64,000 nucleotides of DNA from Ammoniphilus oxalaticus (GCF_003609605.1 NZ_MCHY01000009.1:30073-94072); one strand, 5' to 3'. Shown: positions 1-6,493, counted from the stretch's first letter. A program made the numbers and translations. The notes: generated from the sequence alone by a model not told the origin.

Positions 1-763
1 CAACGTAGGCGTAAGATGCAGCGTTTACCTTTTTCGGGTCGACTTCTAAGTGTTCCGTAACTCGGTGAACCAACGTTTTATATCTCATTTCAGCAGGGTG
101 TCCATCCCAAAACGTTTTGCTTTGTGCTGCGCTTCTAGACTTTTGGAAATCATCCTCTGTTACGATGACAAGTTTGTTTTTCTTCGGATCCTCGAATGCC
201 AGATAACCAAATCCACCGATTATCTCTCCGCGGTCAAATGGATTTTTAACATCGAATTCATAAGACTCAACCTCATTTGAGAATGACTTTTTAATTGGTT
301 TGAAATGGTCATTACTGTAAACGAGCTCATAAACGATATCGATTGGCGGATCGACTGCAACCTGTGCCCTGTAGTACGCCTCCCCCACATAACCAACACG
401 CAAATCCAAATCGTACTTACCTTCTCGCTTATTGAAATAAGGAACCGGATGGATGTGGTTGGGGATTAGAGCATCTAACCCCAGCTTCACGCGATGGACC
501 GCATCCAAAGCTAATTTCCTCATGTTAACGTTGTTCCATGTATAAGATGATTGCTTGTCGTTACTTCGCTTCGTTTCTAAATCTTTCAACACGTTGTCTA
601 CTTTCAAAAACAAGTGTTGTGCTAATGTCTTTTCGTAATCCGTGAAAGCTACTGGCGCACCCGCTTCTGCTGCGAACTGCTGCTGTACGCTTGCCAAAAA
701 CCTTTCTGATTGCGTGGCTTGTAGGCTAGTGTCTTTGTTTGCTACTTCGTTTTTATTGCTCAT
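1..763 (-). CDS. recT: RecT-family single-strand annealing recombinase, 3' end missing
   Basis: The reading frame opens at ATG 763 behind AGGAGGT (771-778) and runs off the left edge, giving about 254 residues without the C-terminus. The protein matches phage RecT/Bet-type annealing proteins: a variable N-terminus, then a WNNVNMRKLALDAVHR stretch, VKLGLDALIPNHIHPVPYF, and a core with VGYVGEAYYRAQ and GGFGYLAFEDPKK. RecT proteins coat single-stranded DNA and promote strand annealing and invasion during phage recombination, usually with a partner nuclease. The gene overlaps the upstream small ORF by 11 bp and lies in the same operon as the SbcC-like ATPase. Family assignment rests on remembered motifs. 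Confidence 0.85.
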   Translation of the reverse strand, partial: MSNKNEVANKDTSLQATQSERFLASVQQQFAAEAGAPVAFTDYEKTLAQHLFLKVDNVLKDLETKRSNDKQSSYTWNNVNMRKLALDAVHRVKLGLDALIPNHIHPVPYFNKREGKYDLDLRVGYVGEAYYRAQVAVDPPIDIVYELVYSNDHFKPIKKSFSNEVESYEFDVKNPFDRGEIIGGFGYLAFEDPKKNKLVIVTEDDFQKSRSAAQSKTFWDGHPAEMRYKTLVHRVTEHLEVDPKKVNAASYAYV

Positions 764-950
764 TTGTTGTTACCTCCTGTTTTTGTTCCTTCTGTACCAA
801 AGTGATAGTGCCGTCAAATTCTCCTTTATTTAATAAAGTCAAGAATCGTATACGATCAATTAAACTATCGAAAAACATTCTGTTTCTACCGCGCTTACCT
901 GATAACTCCACTCCGTAAATCTTTTTCAATTTACGCCACCACACTTTCAT
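753..950 (-). CDS. Small phage protein between SbcC-like ATPase and RecT
   Basis: A 65-residue frame from ATG 950 (TTG 968 would add six residues) starts 20 bp inside the end of the ATPase gene and ends 11 bp inside recT, so the three genes are translationally packed. It begins MKVWWRKLKK, is basic at the N-terminus, and has a hydrophobic centre (RIRFLTLLNK) and an acidic, Gln-rich tail. I do not recognise the family. The tight overlaps on both sides and the uninterrupted frame argue that it is real. A recombination accessory role is suggested only by position. Confidence 0.6.
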   Translation of the reverse strand: MKVWWRKLKKIYGVELSGKRGRNRMFFDSLIDRIRFLTLLNKGEFDGTITLVQKEQKQEVTTNEQ

Positions 951-2916
951 CGCTTGTCTTTGTTTCAACTCTCAGCTGCTTGTCCTGCTCAGACACAATC
1001 AACCTGATCAGCTGAGCCTCGGTATCGATCAGCTGGGTAACGGCTTCCGCATTATCCACAAAGATTGGAGCGTAGAAACCATAGTGCTCTGACAGCGTGT
1101 TGATGATGTCCAAGCCAACGTTGATCTTCGCTGCATTATTTAGCCCTGAATCATAAGGGACACCGTCAAAAGTAGTCGTGCAATCCTCTCTTAAGCCGCC
1201 ATTGACTTGCTCTTCAAATAAACGGAAACGAGCGTACTTGAATTTGCTGTTGATCTTATCTTCCAGAAACTCAACCTTTGTTCGAGTAAATTCTTCTGTC
1301 AGGAACAACTGTCTTTGCAATTCCTCATATTCCTTCGCGAGTTTACGTTCCTGCCCTTTCAGTTCATCGATCCGATCCTGCGCCTGTTTAACAAAGGCGA
1401 ACTTGCTCAAATCTTCCTGTAGTTGATCGCGCTCTGCTCTTAGTTCCACAATCTTCAACTGGATCGATTGAATCTCTTGATCCGCTGAACTTCTAATGCC
1501 TTCTAGCTCGGTGCTAAGCTGTTGTTTTTCTGTGAGCTTCGCGACATATTCCGCATTCTCGGTAATATCAACGACCATGTTTTCCAACTTAGAAAGCTGT
1601 TCTTGGAGCTTTTTAATCAACTTCTGCTTGTCAGCAATCCGCTCGTTGACCTTTTCCGTTTCTTTATCTAAGCCCACGTTTTCTTGCTCTAGCTTTTTCT
1701 TGCGTTCGGATTCTTGATTACCTTCCGCGTCTAATCCTTCCAAGCGATTGGACCTTTTAAGATTGAATTCTTCCAATGCTTTGTCGCGGGCTGCTTGCAC
1801 TTGATCATTTGGCAAGGCTTGTCCGCACGTTGGGCATTCGCACTCATCATTGTGTGTAAACTCAACAGCGTTAACCTCTTTCCAAATTCCCCGCAATTCC
1901 GCAAGCTTGCTCTCAATCGACTTAATCCGCTCATTGTTGTGTTTCTTTTGTTGCTCAATACTTTGGAGATCGCGGTTGAATATAGTTACGTTCGACTGTT
2001 CCTCTTGCAACCTAGCTTTCAGCTTATAAACTTCATCCTGGGAACCGGACTCGTGGGCGCTCTTGATCCTCATCAGCTCGATCTCGACCTCTTGGATCTG
2101 CTTTTGTTTCTCGGTGATCGCGTTCCCGTTCCGAATACTAGAGATTTGATCTTGTTTGGCGTCGATCCGCGTGTTGACCACACTTATCTTCGCTTGCAAT
2201 CCATCTTTATCCAGACCGCCAATGTCGGGCATGCCTCGATCAACCTCTGAAATACGAGTTGGAATTGCATCCAATTCTTTTTTAATAGCTGATAGCTTGG
2301 AAGCAATAACCTTTTTGTGATCTTCGATTGACCTGCCACTTAAAATGTCCGGTAGCTCAACCAGCTTATCGTTAGATGAAATGACCTCTTCATCCGTTAC
2401 GTCTCCACAGACTCCCATGAGGACTTTGCGGCGCTCGTCTTTCTTTAACTGCTCGTTGAAATAAGCAGGGTTCGTAATAAGTTTGAACACGTCTTCCTCA
2501 ATCATATTTGAAATGAATTCGTCATAATCCCGTTTCTTGGTAGGCACACCATCTATGAAGTAATCCGTTGTATGACCCCCGAACACTGCGACTGGTTGGT
2601 TGCGTGGCTTCGTCCACACTTCCTTATAAATTCGTTTTAGGGTGACGGTTCGTTTATCGATGTCAAAGACTCCTTCAACCTCATGCTCCAAGCCATTGAT
2701 CGGTCGACCCTCTGAATCAAGAGTTTTGATTGAAAAGTCCGATCGATTATTAGTGTCTTTACCAAAGAGCAACCACAAAAAGGAATCGGGCACCGTTGTT
2801 TTCCCTGTACCATTGTCTCCATACGCATCTGCGTTTCCGCCGTTAGTATTAAATAAGAAATCCTTAATACCTTTGAAATTGCGAATTGTTAAAGATAACA
2901 AAGTGATTTTCTTCAT
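931..2916 (-). CDS. SbcC/Rad50-like ATPase with zinc-hook motif (phage recombination)
   Basis: 661 residues. The N-terminus carries the RNFKGI motif typical of SMC/Rad50 heads and a Walker A GDNGTGKTT at about 33-41. A long, charged coiled-coil middle (about 200-350 and 390-560) is split by a zinc-hook-like DECECPTCGQ at about 357-366. A Walker-B-like strand IFVDNAEAV follows near 618-626. Rad50/SbcC ATPases pair with a Mre11/SbcD nuclease, but none is visible in this window. The position directly upstream of recT suggests a role in end processing or recombination of the element. ATG 2916 follows GAAGGGGTG. The length is short for cellular SbcC (about 1000 aa) but usual for prophage forms. 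Confidence 0.8.
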   Translation of the reverse strand: MKKITLLSLTIRNFKGIKDFLFNTNGGNADAYGDNGTGKTTVPDSFLWLLFGKDTNNRSDFSIKTLDSEGRPINGLEHEVEGVFDIDKRTVTLKRIYKEVWTKPRNQPVAVFGGHTTDYFIDGVPTKKRDYDEFISNMIEEDVFKLITNPAYFNEQLKKDERRKVLMGVCGDVTDEEVISSNDKLVELPDILSGRSIEDHKKVIASKLSAIKKELDAIPTRISEVDRGMPDIGGLDKDGLQAKISVVNTRIDAKQDQISSIRNGNAITEKQKQIQEVEIELMRIKSAHESGSQDEVYKLKARLQEEQSNVTIFNRDLQSIEQQKKHNNERIKSIESKLAELRGIWKEVNAVEFTHNDECECPTCGQALPNDQVQAARDKALEEFNLKRSNRLEGLDAEGNQESERKKKLEQENVGLDKETEKVNERIADKQKLIKKLQEQLSKLENMVVDITENAEYVAKLTEKQQLSTELEGIRSSADQEIQSIQLKIVELRAERDQLQEDLSKFAFVKQAQDRIDELKGQERKLAKEYEELQRQLFLTEEFTRTKVEFLEDKINSKFKYARFRLFEEQVNGGLREDCTTTFDGVPYDSGLNNAAKINVGLDIINTLSEHYGFYAPIFVDNAEAVTQLIDTEAQLIRLIVSEQDKQLRVETKTSDESVVA

Positions 2917-2935
2917 GCTTTACACCCCTTCATGT

Positions 2936-2987
2936 TATAATTGGATTGTGTTTATTTTTAATGGGCCGTTCACACGGCTATTTTTTT
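2936..2987 (+). ncRNA. Candidate short plus-strand transcript unit, copy 2
   Basis: A perfect TATAAT (2936-2941) on the plus strand is followed after about 25 bp by a hairpin GCCGT-TCAC-ACGGC (2965-2978) and seven T residues, the form of an intrinsic terminator. No protein gene on this strand would use it. The sequence around the -10 box (ATGTTATAAT, then GATT and a T-rich stretch) resembles the stronger unit at 3442-3534. The -35 box is poor, so the call is tentative. Confidence 0.3.
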
Positions 2988-3200
2988 ATGTCTTTTTACA
3001 AAATTAACAAGGTAATTCAGATCACCGTCTGCGATTGTGTTCTTGTAGCTATATAGCTTGTGATCAATCAAGCAGTAATGCATGGTCAACACGCTCGTTC
3101 CTGCGAGTACTCGCGCAAAGAAATTTAGTTGTATGAAATCATGAGCAACAGTCTCGTTTACCAGCTCATATTCAAGACCCCAATACATTACAGTTTTCAC
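2970..3200 (-). CDS. Small phage protein of unknown function
   Basis: 76 residues from GTG 3200, preceded by the GAGAGGGGGTGAGGAA region. It starts MKTVMYWGLEYELVNET and contains TSVLTMHYCLIDHKLYSYKN, with a basic C-terminus NFVKRHKKIAV. There are no recognisable domains or membrane segments. It sits 53 bp upstream of the SbcC-like ATPase on the same strand, in the early operon of the prophage. Its stop codon lies inside the hairpin described for 2936-2987. Function unknown. Confidence 0.5.
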   Translation of the reverse strand: MKTVMYWGLEYELVNETVAHDFIQLNFFARVLAGTSVLTMHYCLIDHKLYSYKNTIADGDLNYLVNFVKRHKKIAV

Positions 3201-3338
3201 TTCCTCACCCCCTCTCGCTTTTGGTCAGCAATGGAGAAAACTAGAGAAACTAATAATCCAAGCATCCCCGGAAGCCAATGACCGTTGACCATTGCTGCGC
3301 CCGAAATAGCCGCTAACAAAATACATCCGCCTATCATT
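3197..3338 (-). other. Possible small membrane protein gene interrupted by one base
   Basis: From ATG 3338, close behind a GGAGCAGGTGAG sequence, a frame encodes MIGGCILLAAISG and then shifts. The continuation in another frame reads MVNGHWLPGMLGLLVSLVF and ends at 3197-3199, overlapping the next gene. Removing one C from the CCCC run at 3300-3303 would fuse them into a 46-residue, two-helix membrane protein. Read as it stands, only a 37-codon frame (3225-3338) exists. It could be a real frameshift, a sequencing error or chance. Confidence 0.25.
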
Positions 3339-3420
3339 CACTCACCTGCTCCCTATTATTTTTAATGGATTGGATCCATCGTCACGACCAGGAACCACAG
3401 GAGGGAGATTCCCGATCATG

Positions 3421-3470
3421 ACGACAGGACCAAACCTGTCGTTGCTGGACGATCCAGCAGATGTTATAAT
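3421..3470 (+). promoter_or_regulatory. Plus-strand promoter with two overlapping dyads
   Basis: TTGCTG (3442-3447), a 17-bp spacer and TATAAT (3465-3470) form a near-consensus sigma-A promoter facing right. A dyad ACGACAGG-6-CCTGTCGT (3421-3442) ends on the first base of the -35 box. A second, GCTGGA-CGA-TCCAGC (3444-3458), fills the spacer. Such dyads look like repressor operators. The only thing downstream on this strand is the hairpin at 3487-3522. Confidence 0.5.
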
Positions 3471-3476
3471 GTGATT

Positions 3477-3534
3477 ACCTATTTATGAACAGTAAGCCGG
3501 TCCTCCAACCTAGCTTGCTGTTTTTCTTTTTTCA
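3477..3534 (+). ncRNA. Candidate ~57-nt small RNA ending in a terminator hairpin
   Basis: Starting about 7 bp after the TATAAT at 3465-3470, the plus-strand transcript would fold AACAGUAAGC against GCUUGCUGUU (10 pairs, one G-U), followed by TTTTTCTTTTTT, a good intrinsic terminator. The 15-nt loop contains CCUCC, complementary to Shine-Dalgarno sequences. The RNA would be antisense to the 3' end of the 50-codon gene at 3510-3662. No coding frame of note is present. Prediction only. Confidence 0.4.
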
Positions 3535-3662
3535 CGGGAAACCCTAACCTTTATGACCTCATCCAAGCATGCAAGGTGATTCGGATTATCCAACGCCTGC
3601 CTACACATCTGCCGCACCCTCCATGCGGGCATTAACTTACTAACCGCAATTACAATTACCAC
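3510..3662 (-). CDS. 50-residue phage protein of unknown function
   Basis: GTG 3662 lies behind AGGAAAGGAGA with good spacing, and the frame runs 50 codons to TAG 3510. The product starts with a hydrophobic VVIVIAVSKLMPAW segment, followed by a basic region with two cysteines (MCRQALDNPNHLACLDEV) and a highly basic tail VRVSREKRK. It is too short for a confident family call. It lies in the minus-strand early operon between the HTH protein (3679-3948) and the small genes at 3.2 kb, and its last codons overlap the candidate antisense RNA. Confidence 0.55.
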   Translation of the reverse strand: MVIVIAVSKLMPAWRVRQMCRQALDNPNHLACLDEVIKVRVSREKRKTAS

Positions 3663-3678
3663 TGAACATTCTCCTTTC

Positions 3679-3948
3679 CTATGTAAAGAGCGCCCACACG
3701 ACCATCGTCGATACCGTTGATATGATTTGCATGACAGCCGCTACATCGACACCGCATATGATTGCGGCCGCTATCTCTGGGGCTCCCGTCACTTGAAACC
3801 AATCGACTAAATCCCTTACCTTTAAAGCCAAGTAATTGTTCTCAAGCCTTGATACATTACTCCTTGATAGGTGTAACTTTTCTGCCATTTCCTCTTGGCT
3901 GAGCCCCGCTTTAAGTCTTGCTTCTTTAAGCAATGGACCATACATCAT
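3679..3948 (-). CDS. XRE-family HTH protein with C-terminal hydrophobic segment
   Basis: 89 residues. Residues 4-60 form an XRE/Cro helix-turn-helix (LLKEARLKAGLSQEEMAEKL, then LSRSNVSRLEN as recognition helix). The last 30 residues are hydrophobic (AAAIICGVDVAAVMQIIST, VVWALF) and could be a membrane helix or a dimer interface. Start ATG 3948 follows GGAAGGGGGTG. Prophage proteins of this size usually regulate early genes. A membrane-linked regulator is possible but is inferred only from hydrophobicity. Two perfect hairpins lie just upstream. Confidence 0.75.
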   Translation of the reverse strand: MMYGPLLKEARLKAGLSQEEMAEKLHLSRSNVSRLENNYLALKVRDLVDWFQVTGAPEIAAAIICGVDVAAVMQIISTVSTMVVWALFT

Positions 3949-3975
3949 CGTTACGATTCACCCCCTTCCAATGTG

Positions 3976-4045
3976 CAGGATTTGCACACTTGCAAATCCT
4001 GGACAGTCGAATCTATTTCTATCTACTAAAATTAGTTTTAGTAGA
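3976..4045. repeat. Two perfect inverted repeats between phage regulators
   Basis: CAGGATTTGCA-CACT-TGCAAATCCTG (3976-4001) and TCTACTAAAA-TTAG-TTTTAGTAGA (4022-4045) are 11-bp and 10-bp perfect dyads with 4-nt loops, 20 bp apart. Neither is followed by a T-run on the minus strand. They may be mRNA hairpins that set expression of the downstream HTH gene, or protein binding sites. Confidence 0.6.
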
Positions 4046-4048
4046 TTC

Positions 4049-4372
4049 CTAGATCACTCGGAACGGTGCTCGGTTTAAATTCGGAGCGTTTGCATTCACC
4101 CAACCCGCGTTTAGGTCGATCCACTCGAACAAAAGTCGTGTCGGAACCCGTGGGTGTCCAAAATCACGTATAACCGGGAAATCTGCTCTATTGAAAAGTT
4201 CAGCACATTTTGTCCCGCTGATCCCCACCAATTCCATAAACTCCTTTCGCGTTAATAGCGGAGGTAGTTCTTTTTGGACATTGATCTCTTGGAGAATCAG
4301 CGGCGCCAATTGCTTTTTAATTTCTGTTGCTAACGATTCAATCATTTCGTTTGAAAATTTAACTTGCATCAT
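4049..4372 (-). CDS. Excisionase/DUF771-like DNA-binding protein
   Basis: 107 residues. The N-terminal 40 residues are helical (MIESLATEIKKQLAPLILQ). Residues 42-95 resemble AlpA/excisionase winged-helix modules: LLTRKEFMELVGISGTKCAEL, then ADFPVIRDFGHPRVPTRLLFEWI. Small proteins with this LTRKE...P..R.....R...W pattern act as excisionases or phage regulators, and similar phage proteins are placed in DUF771. The start at 4372 (ATGATG) follows AAGGAGGTCAT. It belongs to the prophage early operon, downstream of the antirepressor. The exact role is unproven. Confidence 0.65.
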   Translation of the reverse strand: MMQVKFSNEMIESLATEIKKQLAPLILQEINVQKELPPLLTRKEFMELVGISGTKCAELFNRADFPVIRDFGHPRVPTRLLFEWIDLNAGWVNANAPNLNRAPFRVI

Positions 4373-4399
4373 ATGACCTCCTTGAAAGGATGATTTGAT

Positions 4400-4579
4400 A
4401 TGCCCGAATTACTTATTCATCAACTGATGGATAAAATACATATTCTTAAAACTGAACTTGCAACTATTATACAAAGCCAAGAATCCACTAATGAACTACT
4501 CACATTGCTTGCCGAAGACGCGAACGACATTAAGGCTGATTTACACTCACTTAGATTGCAGTCGGTCACGGATCGCTAG
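4400..4579 (+). CDS. 59-residue coiled-coil protein encoded against the phage operon
   Basis: ATG 4400 follows AAAGGA at nine bases. The frame encodes MPELLIHQLMDKIHILKTEL and continues as an amphipathic, Leu/Ile-rich helix to TAG 4577-4579. A hairpin terminator on the same strand follows immediately (4580-4610), which supports an independent plus-strand gene between two minus-strand phage genes. No family recognised. A small coiled-coil regulator is the most that can be said. Confidence 0.55.
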   Translation: MPELLIHQLMDKIHILKTELATIIQSQESTNELLTLLAEDANDIKADLHSLRLQSVTDR

Positions 4580-4610
4580 AGGTCAGCCGCTTAATTAGCT
4601 GACCTTTCTC
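4580..4610 (+). terminator. Intrinsic terminator of the 59-codon gene
   Basis: AGGTCAGC (4580-4587) pairs with GCTGACCT (4598-4605) and is followed by TTCTC on the plus strand. On the minus strand it overlaps the antirepressor stop codon and has no T-run. Confidence 0.55.
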
Positions 4611-5290
4611 GGAATCCAGTTTGCAACGTATCGGATCGCGACCTGTAACTCCTTGCGCTTAACATCTTTATAGGAAGCAACCGCAAACCGGTCTTTGATC
4701 TCGCGATAAATTTCACGAAACAGTTGTGAGCGTTCATTTGGTTCGTCGCTCAGTTCATAGACTTTAGTTGCAACAGCCTTTTGTAATCGGCGTTGTTCAC
4801 CGTGATCGAGAGTGATCTGTTCTTCGACCTTCTCGTCGATCTGGGTCACTAACTTTCTGATCTCGTGTTGTTCCTTGACAATTTCATCATGGCCTTCGAC
4901 TAAATCGGCAGTAGTTCTGAGGACGGTAACCAGGGCTTGATCTTTTGAAAGTGGAACAACATTTTCGGTTTTATAAGATCCTGTGTTTCTTATAGAAGGA
5001 ATGACCTCAATCGCTAACCAATCTTGAAACTGTTCAGCTACTTCGTTTGAAGCTTTGAATGCTAACTTGTAAACAAGCGGCTCGGGTATTAGGTCACCTT
5101 TCCCCACTTCTGGGGAATTTGGTGGCAGGTATTCATTTACCCGTTCCCAACGAACATACTCTCTATTATTCTTTTCTTGTGTGATACCAAGGCATTTAGC
5201 GACTTGTTCAATCTCGAAAAGGATTTGTCCGTTTTCGTTTTTGGCAGATACCTTGAATAATTCATTTTCGAAGACTTGTAATTGACTCAT
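4595..5290 (-). CDS. Phage antirepressor with Bro-N and ORF6C-like domains
   Basis: 231 residues from ATG 5290 behind AAAGGAGG; an in-frame ATG at 5338 lacks a proper ribosome site. Residues 1-105 match the Bro-N domain: LQVFENELFKVS, then EQVAKCLGIT, YVRWERVNEYL and AEQFQDWLAIEVIPSIRNTG. The C-terminal 70 residues (VATKVYEL, REIYREIKDRF, LQVAIRYVANW) resemble ORF6C. A charged linker joins the two. Antirepressors of this type bind or inactivate the CI-type repressor and promote lytic growth. The position next to the Cro/CI control region fits. Confidence 0.85.
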   Translation of the reverse strand: MSQLQVFENELFKVSAKNENGQILFEIEQVAKCLGITQEKNNREYVRWERVNEYLPPNSPEVGKGDLIPEPLVYKLAFKASNEVAEQFQDWLAIEVIPSIRNTGSYKTENVVPLSKDQALVTVLRTTADLVEGHDEIVKEQHEIRKLVTQIDEKVEEQITLDHGEQRRLQKAVATKVYELSDEPNERSQLFREIYREIKDRFAVASYKDVKRKELQVAIRYVANWIPRKVS

Positions 5291-5311
5291 AGTTACCTCC
5301 TTTGTTTTATC

Positions 5312-5348
5312 CCCCCTCTCATGTGGTACTATTTTCATAGAGAGGGGG
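5312..5348 (+). promoter_or_regulatory. Inverted repeat that can hide a ribosome-binding site
   Basis: CCCCCTCTC (5312-5320) and GAGAGGGGG (5340-5348) are perfect complements separated by 19 bp. The right arm is the Shine-Dalgarno sequence of the plus-strand gene at 5357, so a transcript starting upstream would fold and block its translation. Confidence 0.45.
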
Positions 5349-5356
5349 TGAAATGA

Positions 5357-5557
5357 ATGCTAAAAAGAATAGACCCAGAAAAATTTGCTTTATCCGTTGT
5401 TAGTTCATCTTCTGCAATAAGCGACTCCCCAGAAGCTATTGCAAAAGAAAAAGTTGAAATTTACGTAGCTTCATATAAAGAAGCTGAGGATTATAACAGA
5501 ACTGTTGTTAAAGCAAATCGTCTAGAAGATCACAAAAAGTTTTATGGTGAAAAGTAG
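5357..5557 (+). CDS. 66-residue phage protein of unknown function
   Basis: ATG 5357 follows AGAGGGGGTG at seven bases. The product starts MLKRIDPEKFALSVVSSSSA and ends in a charged helix (AIAKEKVEIYVASYKEAEDY, then KANRLEDHKKFYGEK). There is no signal peptide or known motif. It is transcribed divergently from the antirepressor and against the 47-codon gene at 5560-5703. The inverted repeat over its ribosome site suggests translational control. Function unknown. Confidence 0.6.
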   Translation: MLKRIDPEKFALSVVSSSSAISDSPEAIAKEKVEIYVASYKEAEDYNRTVVKANRLEDHKKFYGEK

Positions 5558-5559
5558 GT

Positions 5560-5703
5560 TTAATTTTCTTTGATGTGTACGAGGATGGTCTTTGCTATAA
5601 GGTAAAGATCATCTTCGTCCCAACCTAGCTCATGAGCGAGTTTAAGCACTCTTTCAACCATCGGAAACACCTCTAACGGATGAGCAAGAAACTGCTTCGC
5701 CAC
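5560..5703 (-). CDS. 47-residue phage protein of unknown function
   Basis: GTG 5703 follows AAAGGAGGTGAG, and the frame ends at TAA 5560. The product (VAKQFLAHPLEVFPMVERVL, then AHELGWDEDDLYLIAKTIL) is short, acidic and probably helical. It starts one base after the stop codon of the Cro-like gene, so the two are co-transcribed. It is below the usual gene-calling size but has a strong ribosome site. No family recognised. Confidence 0.6.
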   Translation of the reverse strand: MAKQFLAHPLEVFPMVERVLKLAHELGWDEDDLYLIAKTILVHIKEN

Positions 5704-5967
5704 CTAACTCACCTCCTTTCGGGGGTTGGATTGGTTTTCAGGAGTTGGATTGTGCGTATCGCTTAATTCATACTCAAAAAAATTTCGAATGTCCGTTTCC
5801 AAGGCTTTGGCTATTTGCTGTAAAGCCTCAACATTCGGTTGCCTTCTTCCTGTTGAAATGCCGTGATACCAAGCAACTGTTCTACCGCACTTGTTAGCGA
5901 TGTGTGTCTTTGTCACACCTTTCCGAATCCTAATTTCCTCTATTTTCAGATGAACAGGTTTCATCAA
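5704..5967 (-). CDS. Cro-like XRE-family transcriptional regulator
   Basis: 87 residues with an XRE helix-turn-helix over about 8-62 (IEEIRIRKGVTKTHIANKCG, RTVAWYHGISTGRRQPN as recognition helix, VEALQQIAKALE). A short polar tail follows. It starts at 5967, leftward from the operator region 5989-6095 and divergent from the CI-like repressor, the arrangement of a lysogeny switch. The first gene of the early operon in this position usually acts as Cro. Its operators are presumably the GCG-NNN-CGC dyads beside it. Confidence 0.8.
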   Translation of the reverse strand: MMKPVHLKIEEIRIRKGVTKTHIANKCGRTVAWYHGISTGRRQPNVEALQQIAKALETDIRNFFEYELSDTHNPTPENQSNPRKEVS

Positions 5968-5988
5968 GTTTCTCCTTTCTGCCCATAT

Positions 5989-6095
5989 AAGCGTAACGCT
6001 TAATCTGCTTTTAAGTATATTTGAGCGTTACGCTTAAGTCAAGTGTTTTGTTTATATTATTTAGCTATTCGCTTAATTTATTAAACGGAACGCTT
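5989..6095. promoter_or_regulatory. Four operator dyads of the prophage switch
   Basis: 13-bp sites share the form AAGCG-NNN-CGCTT. They are AAGCGTAACGCTT (5989-6001), GAGCGTTACGCTT (6023-6035), TAGCTATTCGCTT (6062-6074) and AAACGGAACGCTT (6083-6095); the first two are nearly perfect dyads. The right half CGCTTAA is identical in all four. They fill the gap between the divergent Cro-like and CI-like genes and are the expected binding sites of those proteins. Confidence 0.75.
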
Positions 6096-6127
6096 AAAAG
6101 TGTTATATTTATTTTGAGGTGCTGAAT

Positions 6128-6493
6128 ATGTCTGTGCTAGGAAAGAGATTAAAAAAAGCAAGAGAATCTAAAGGGTTGACCCAGTTAAGTGCGGCTAAAA
6201 AGTTAGGTATATCTAACGGAACACTATCGGGCTATGAAAGAAATTACAGAGACCCCGATACGGCCATATTAGATAAAATGGCTGAGTTGTATGAGGTTAA
6301 CGTTGATTGGCTCCTCGGCCGCACCGACGATCCAGGCAGTGAATCTTCAGCCAAGGAAGAATTCCCTTTCGATCCAGAAGCAAATCTATTCTTTTACGAA
6401 TTCGAGAAGTTGAGCGAAGAGGATAAGCAAAAAGCCATTGAACATATAAAGTTTCTGCAACATATGGCAAAGGAAGTAAACAAGAAGAAGTAA
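6128..6493 (+). CDS. CI-like XRE-family repressor
   Basis: 121 residues from ATG 6128 behind TTTTGAGGTG; a GTG at 6119 overlaps that ribosome site. Residues 1-60 are a classic HTH: LGKRLKKARESKGLTQLSAA, LGISNGTLSGYERNYRDPD as recognition helix, then LYEVNVDWLLGRTDD. The C-terminal part (NLFFYEFEKLSEEDKQKAIE) is a short helical region, not an S24 peptidase domain. Induction would therefore use proteolysis by the neighbouring ImmA-like protease or the antirepressor rather than RecA-driven self-cleavage (inference from ICEBs1-type systems). A short terminator follows. Confidence 0.85.
   Translation: MSVLGKRLKKARESKGLTQLSAAKKLGISNGTLSGYERNYRDPDTAILDKMAELYEVNVDWLLGRTDDPGSESSAKEEFPFDPEANLFFYEFEKLSEEDKQKAIEHIKFLQHMAKEVNKKK

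Noticed and set aside
50..280. 76-codon plus-strand frame at the left edge
   Set aside because: Antisense to the recT frame, which has the recognisable protein.
1795..2250. 151-codon plus-strand frame opposite the SbcC-like ATPase
   Set aside because: Leu-rich shadow of the coiled-coil region; no ribosome site.
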